Source: Candidatus Poribacteria bacterium (lineage in GTDB: Bacteria; Poribacteria; WGA-4E; WGA-3G). Taken from it: a DNA stretch of 57,486 nt. This document shows, piece by piece, positions 57,367 to 57,486 of this stretch (positions within the stretch are counted from its first letter, which is position 1; every line of letters starts with the position of its first letter). The DNA lies in NCBI GenBank assembly GCA_022821965.1, contig JAJECN010000034.1, positions 1 through 57,486 on the forward strand, written 5' to 3'. Position numbers and translations under genes: made by a program. The notes below the pieces were generated by a model. That model was not told the origin of the DNA, ran no database searches, and saw only the letters and a program-made list of their open reading frames with translations.

Positions 57367-57486
57367 GTAGGCACGCTCTGCGTGCCGTAACAGTAGTAGG
57401 CATAAGCCGTATGCCGTAACAGTAGTAGGCACGCTCCGCCGTGCCGTTCACTAAATGGGTTTACGGCACGGCGGAGCGTGCCTACT
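57367..57486. repeat. REP array downstream of the transposase, ending in a large palindrome
   Basis: Direct units begin at 57367 (one GTA shorter), 57393 and 57422. The last one pairs with an inverted unit: 24-nt arms 57424-57447 and 57463-57486 are perfectly complementary around a 15-nt spacer. The array reaches the window end and may continue. Confidence 0.92.

Noticed and set aside
1-57486. tRNA or rRNA genes.
   Set aside because: I looked for cloverleaf-like and conserved rRNA segments in the intergenic gaps and found none that I could support by eye.

Overview
Organism. The window reads as a chromosomal piece of an uncultivated, outer-membrane-bearing bacterium, most likely Candidatus Poribacteria or a close relative. 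The grounds are a lipid A gene run (lpxI, lpxA, an lpxC-fabZ fusion), secreted proteins ending in the YPNPFNPETW-type C-terminal domain, dockerin repeats, two sulfatases, a phytanoyl-CoA dioxygenase family enzyme, LamG proteins, and heavy loading with short palindromic repeats. The lineage is inferred from gene content; there is no rRNA or tRNA gene here to confirm it. || Layout. 1-6617: end of a secreted protein, a secreted sulfatase with the same C-terminal domain, a Wzi-like outer membrane protein, and polysaccharide genes (GT4 glycosyltransferase, sugar-phosphate transferase, DUF983). 6619-8363 (minus): a short-chain dehydrogenase and a TonB-like protein. 8723-10316 (plus): an odd sigma-region-2/SCSGH fusion and a SelW-like selenoprotein with an in-frame TGA. 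10372-17082 (minus): lpxI, lpxA, lpxC-fabZ, mltG, ruvX and a UbiB-family kinase, probably one housekeeping block with a promoter near 17140. 17255-25569 (plus): orphan DNA methyltransferase, PspA-like protein, ABC exporter pair, gamma-carbonic anhydrase, Gfo/Idh oxidoreductase, small protein, dihydrolipoamide acyltransferase. 25739-29509 (minus): a PIN toxin with a duplicated antitoxin, a PcfJ-like protein, a PorV/PorQ-like outer membrane protein. 29993-34593 (plus): LamG proteins, a lipoprotein peroxiredoxin with selenocysteine at its active site, a DUF362 protein and a small lipoprotein. 34590-37976 (minus): a PD-(D/E)XK-like protein, a 14-repeat WD40 protein, a secreted protein. 38233-51592 (plus): Dabb protein, atypical sulfatase-fold hydrolase, two CnaB/C-type-lectin paralogs, tandem metallo-beta-lactamase protein, VOC protein, PhyH-family oxygenase, orphan HsdS with duplicated halves, and two tandem paralogs of unknown function. 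51693-57486: alpha-glucan phosphorylase and small winged-helix gene (minus), glycogen-synthase-like transferase (plus), and a RAYT transposase inside an array of its presumed REP repeats. || How it fits together. Three themes stand out. (1) Selenocysteine: two genes are correct only if TGA is read as Sec (SelW-like CxxU at 10113; UPFC peroxiredoxin at 32880), each with a hairpin just downstream. (2) Export and surface: T9SS-like C-terminal domains, a PorV-like protein, and a second, apparently undescribed C-terminal tag (TTWGxIK) shared by three secreted proteins. (3) Repeats: at least five dispersed families, including a roughly 90-nt leader whose 3' end (AAGGAAAATTAAAAATATG) supplies the ribosome binding site and start codon of several unrelated genes. 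This leader is the best candidate here for an undescribed element.
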